Shown one piece after another: positions 61,108-64,000 of a stretch of DNA of 64,000 nucleotides; the stretch's first letter is position 1; each line of letters opens with the position of its first letter. The notes under the pieces were generated by a model. That model did not search any database and had not been told where the DNA came from. It was given only the letters and a program-made list of their open reading frames with translations. This stretch comes from Azospirillum sp. TSH64 (GTDB taxonomy: Bacteria > Pseudomonadota > Alphaproteobacteria > Azospirillales > Azospirillaceae): assembly GCF_003116035.1 (NCBI RefSeq), contig NZ_LGQW01000002.1, positions 62,001-126,000 of the forward strand. The letters run 5' to 3'. A program made the position numbers and the translations under genes.

Positions 61108-64000
61108 ATGGCCGGCTGGTATCGCCAAGGCACCGTCGCCCTGACCCCCGGATCGGCCGCCGTCGCCGGCGCCGGCACCATGTGGATGGGCGTCGTGCGT
61201 CCCGGCTCCGCCTTCACCACCGACGGCAGGACGCTCTACGAGATCCGTGAGGTTGCCAACGACCACACGCTGACCCTCGACCGCCCCTGGGAGGGCGAGA
61301 CGGCGGCCTCCTCCCCCTATGCCGTCATCGCCGCGTCGGCGACCCTGTCCAATGCCGAACTGGCCGGCGAGATCGCGGCGATGGTCGCGAAATGGGCGGT
61401 GCGCGAGGACCAGTATGACGACTGGCTCGGCGGCTCCCCGAACGGCGGCCCGAATGCCGACGGCAAATATCCGCTGACCGACAGCAAGGGCATCACCCGT
61501 CTGGTCGAAAGCCCGGCCCGCCTGCTCCAGCTCCTCGACGACGGGGTGGTGGAGCATGCGGCACAGATCATCGCCGCCATCGAGGACGATGTGGCGACGG
61601 CGCGGCAGGCTGCCGCCGACGCCAAGGCGGCGATAACGGTCGTCGGCGCCGACCGGCAGGCCGTGGCGCAAGCCGCCGCGACCGTCGCCGCGCAGGCCGG
61701 CGAAAGCACCGCTGCCGCCGCGACCGCGACCGCCAAGGCGGCCATCGCCGTCCAGCGTGCCGATGAGGCCGCCGGCAGTGCCGCCGCCGCCGCCGGGCTG
61801 GAGGCATCCGCCACCGCGGCGCTTGCCGCCGTGGAGACGGCGCGCGACATCGTGCTGGAGGCGCGGGTCGAAGCCGGCACGGCGGCAACTGGCGCCCTGT
61901 CCGCCAGAACGGCGGCCGAGGCGGCCCGCGACACCGCGACCGCTGCGCGGGATGCCACCCAGCAGGCGCGTGACGCGGCGGTGGCGGCACGGACGCAGGC
62001 ACAGGACTGGGCGGTGAAGACCGACGCCCCGGTCTCCGGCAGCCTGAAGTCGGCGCTGTCCTACGCCCTGGACGCGGCTTCCCAGGCAACCGTCGCCACC
62101 GGCAAGGCGACGGAGGCCGCCGGCAGCGCCGCCGCCGCCGCCGAGAGTGCCGCCGGTCTCGACAGTGCGGCAACCGCTGCGCAGGCCGCTGCCGCCGCTG
62201 CCGCGACCGGCGCCCAGACCGCGAGCGCCAAGGCCGCCGCCGCCGCCATCTCCGCCGACATCGCCCGTTCCGCCGCGCAGCAGGCGGAGGCCGCCGGGAC
62301 CGCCAGCACCACGGCCAGGACCGCGGCGGAGGCGGCCCGCGACAGCGCAGTCTCCTCCATGACGGCGGCGCAGGTCGCGGCCTCCCAGGCCGGTCAGTCG
62401 CAGACCAACGCCGCCAACAGCGCACAGACGTCGGCGACGGCGGCGGCGGACGCGATCTCGGCCAAGTCCGATGCCACCGCCGCCCGCGATCTGGCTGTCG
62501 CCGCCCGCACGGAGGCGCAGGGCGCCCGCGATCTGTCCCAGGCCTTCGCCCAGGGCGCCGTCGGCTATCAGCCCAGCCCGGGCGTCTATTCCGCCTTCCA
62601 TTGGTCGGAGCAGGCCAAGGGCCATGCCCAGACCGCCGCGACCATCGTCGGCGGCTCCAACTTCGGCATCGTCGGCGACGGCGCCTCGCAGCGCTTCGCC
62701 GCCGACAACCCCGGCTCCCTGCTGAACCTCGTGCAGGCCCCGGGCGGCAAGCTCACCTTCAGCCCGGGCAACCACGCGGTCTCCTTCGGCTTCGATGCCG
62801 CGACCGCGCCGGTGGCGGCATCCGGCAACATCACCGCCGGCACCGTGCAGGGGGCACTGGAGGAGATCGACCACCGGCTGTCCACCCTGTCGCAGGACAG
62901 CATCGCCAACGGCGGCGGCTCGGTTCATGTGACGGAGGACGGAGCGGTCGAGATCGTTCCGGCCACTGGCCGGACGGCGAGCTACAAGGGCGGCGAGCTG
63001 CACAGCACCGCAACCGCTTACGGCAAGGCGCAGACGGATGCCGCCATCGCCGCCATGATCGCTGCCGGGCAGGCGGCCGGTGCTGCCAGGCTGACGACGC
63101 CCCGCACCATCGCCCTGTCGGGCGGGGCGACCGGCACGGCGACCTCGTTCGACGGCACCCAGAACATCGCCATCCCGGTGACGGCGGTGGCGGCGTCTGC
63201 GCTGACCGGCACCATCGACATCGCCCGTCTGCCGGCGGGCGCGCTGGAACGCCTGTACCCGGTCGCCAGCGACGCCGAGCGTTTCGCCTTGACCACCGCC
63301 CAGGTGCAGAAGGGCGACACGGTGCAGGTCGGCGGCACCGGCGGCCTGATGTATCTGGTCGTCGACGACAGCAATCTTGGCAACGCGGCGGGCTACCGGG
63401 CCTACACTGCGGCACGCGCTTCGGCGGTGGACTGGTCCGGGGTGGAGAGCAAGCCGGCTCTGCTGACCTCCCTCGCCTCGCTCGACAGCACCGCCGGCGT
63501 GCTGGTGCAGACCGGGGCGGGCACCGGCGCCAAGCGCACCATCGGCGTCGCCAACGGCACGGACATTCCGGATCGCGCCGCGGCGGATGGGCGCTATGCG
63601 CAGCTTGCCGCCGATCCCACCTTCAGCTCGACGCTCAGCATCCAGAACTCTGCGCGGGCCGAGGCGCTCCATGTGGGAAATACCAGCGGATCGAAGTACA
63701 CATTCGTCGGATGGAATGACGCTGGCGGCTTCGGCCGGATCGGCGCTTACGGTTCCGGCGCATGGCAGAATTTCGCCATCTCCGAGGGAGGTTCGCTGAC
63801 TGCCGTCGGCACGACCGCGATGCCGACCGGCGGGGCCAGGCTGAACGTTGCCGGCGGCATCCAGGTGGACAACAAGGATGTCTGGCATACGGGCAACTTC
63901 ACGCCCTCCTCGAAGCTCGACGCCGCCAACCCGACGATCACGGGCACGCTGACCCGCACCGGCGGCACAGCCCCGGCCTATTACATGACCCAGGACGGCA
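61108..64000 (+). CDS. Tail fibre protein, 3' end beyond the window
   Basis: The frame is open from the ATG at 61108 through the last base (964 codons) with no stop. The N-terminal 150 residues are a globular attachment part (MAGWYRQGTVALTPGSAAV). About 160-480 is alanine-rich with heptad-like AEAARD/ATAARD units, a trimeric coiled-coil shaft. Then come fibre repeats of the prophage type (LTTPRTIALSGGATGTATSF, NIAIPVTAV) and a GNTSGSKYTFVGWND-type beta region. The stop and any fibre chaperone lie outside. GGAGAAC lies upstream of the ATG. Confidence 0.88.
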   Translation, partial: MAGWYRQGTVALTPGSAAVAGAGTMWMGVVRPGSAFTTDGRTLYEIREVANDHTLTLDRPWEGETAASSPYAVIAASATLSNAELAGEIAAMVAKWAVREDQYDDWLGGSPNGGPNADGKYPLTDSKGITRLVESPARLLQLLDDGVVEHAAQIIAAIEDDVATARQAAADAKAAITVVGADRQAVAQAAATVAAQAGESTAAAATATAKAAIAVQRADEAAGSAAAAAGLEASATAALAAVETARDIVLEARVEAGTAATGALSARTAAEAARDTATAARDATQQARDAAVAARTQAQDWAVKTDAPVSGSLKSALSYALDAASQATVATGKATEAAGSAAAAAESAAGLDSAATAAQAAAAAAATGAQTASAKAAAAAISADIARSAAQQAEAAGTASTTARTAAEAARDSAVSSMTAAQVAASQAGQSQTNAANSAQTSATAAADAISAKSDATAARDLAVAARTEAQGARDLSQAFAQGAVGYQPSPGVYSAFHWSEQAKGHAQTAATIVGGSNFGIVGDGASQRFAADNPGSLLNLVQAPGGKLTFSPGNHAVSFGFDAATAPVAASGNITAGTVQGALEEIDHRLSTLSQDSIANGGGSVHVTEDGAVEIVPATGRTASYKGGELHSTATAYGKAQTDAAIAAMIAAGQAAGAARLTTPRTIALSGGATGTATSFDGTQNIAIPVTAVAASALTGTIDIARLPAGALERLYPVASDAERFALTTAQVQKGDTVQVGGTGGLMYLVVDDSNLGNAAGYRAYTAARASAVDWSGVESKPALLTSLASLDSTAGVLVQTGAGTGAKRTIGVANGTDIPDRAAADGRYAQLAADPTFSSTLSIQNSARAEALHVGNTSGSKYTFVGWNDAGGFGRIGAYGSGAWQNFAISEGGSLTAVGTTAMPTGGARLNVAGGIQVDNKDVWHTGNFTPSSKLDAANPTITGTLTRTGGTAPAYYMTQDG

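Larger units (their letters stand above)
50920..64000 (+). mobile_element. Headless lambda-like tail module (prophage remnant or F-type tailocin), runs off the window
   Basis: Twelve tightly packed plus-strand genes follow the lambda tail order: terminator-like, tube, two chaperone-like, tape measure, M, L, K, I-J, two small genes, fibre. Gaps are short, and several stops overlap the next start by 4-8 bases. No portal, capsid, terminase, integrase, repressor, replication or lysis gene is visible, and upstream DNA is ordinary chromosome. The right border is outside the window. Confidence 0.85.

Noticed and set aside
50920-64000. Complete prophage
   Set aside because: No integrase, repressor, replication, terminase, portal or capsid gene is visible in the window; only tail genes are seen, so a complete phage cannot be claimed.

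Overview
The window is GC-rich DNA, roughly two-thirds G+C by eye, packed with genes. It most likely comes from an alphaproteobacterium of the Azospirillum/Rhodospirillales type. Evidence for this is the codon and base use, the gene families present, and a perfect alphaproteobacterial SOS box (GTTC-N7-GTTC) before a DNA-repair operon. No rRNA, tRNA or CRISPR was seen.

Bases 1-23,100 are mostly a surface-polysaccharide locus. It opens with the end of manC (GDP-mannose supply), followed by a type I secretion ABC transporter and adaptor with a small unknown partner, a DUF2142 membrane protein, and galE. A long minus-strand operon then runs from about 18,580 down to 8,134: ABC exporter (wzm, wzt with a C-terminal sugar-binding domain), a 1,159-residue methyltransferase/coiled-coil/double glycosyltransferase, the four dTDP-rhamnose genes and a UDP-xylose synthase. 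Divergent from it across an AT-rich gap is an operon of sulfotransferase, cysD and cysNC, which makes PAPS and uses it to sulfate something, plausibly the exported polymer.

Bases 23,100-32,750 are mixed housekeeping and accessory genes. They include a large inverted repeat, an SOS-boxed radical SAM/UdgX repair pair, a DUF2076 protein, a nucleotide-sugar dehydrogenase, a HigBA toxin-antitoxin pair, a zinc metallopeptidase, and infC, which starts at a rare ATA codon. Bases 33,000-50,660 carry signalling and envelope genes: two hybrid histidine kinases, a D,D-carboxypeptidase with SPOR domain, a TPR/glycosyltransferase-like protein, a LuxR regulator, a degenerate receiver, aquaporin and a PAS-GGDEF cyclase. 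A metal-resistance cluster lies inside this stretch: MerR plus Zn/Cd/Pb P-type ATPase, a DUF411 protein, and a CsoR/RcnR repressor plus RcnA-like exporter. Both of its regulated promoters can be read in the sequence.

From 50,920 to the right edge there is a compact lambda-like long non-contractile tail module: terminator-like protein, tube, chaperones, short tape measure, M, L, K, an I-J fusion, two small genes and an alanine-rich fibre that runs off the window. No capsid, portal, terminase, integrase or replication gene precedes it; a diguanylate cyclase gene ends about 255 bases upstream. This makes a headless tail particle (F-type tailocin) or a prophage remnant the main question raised by the window.
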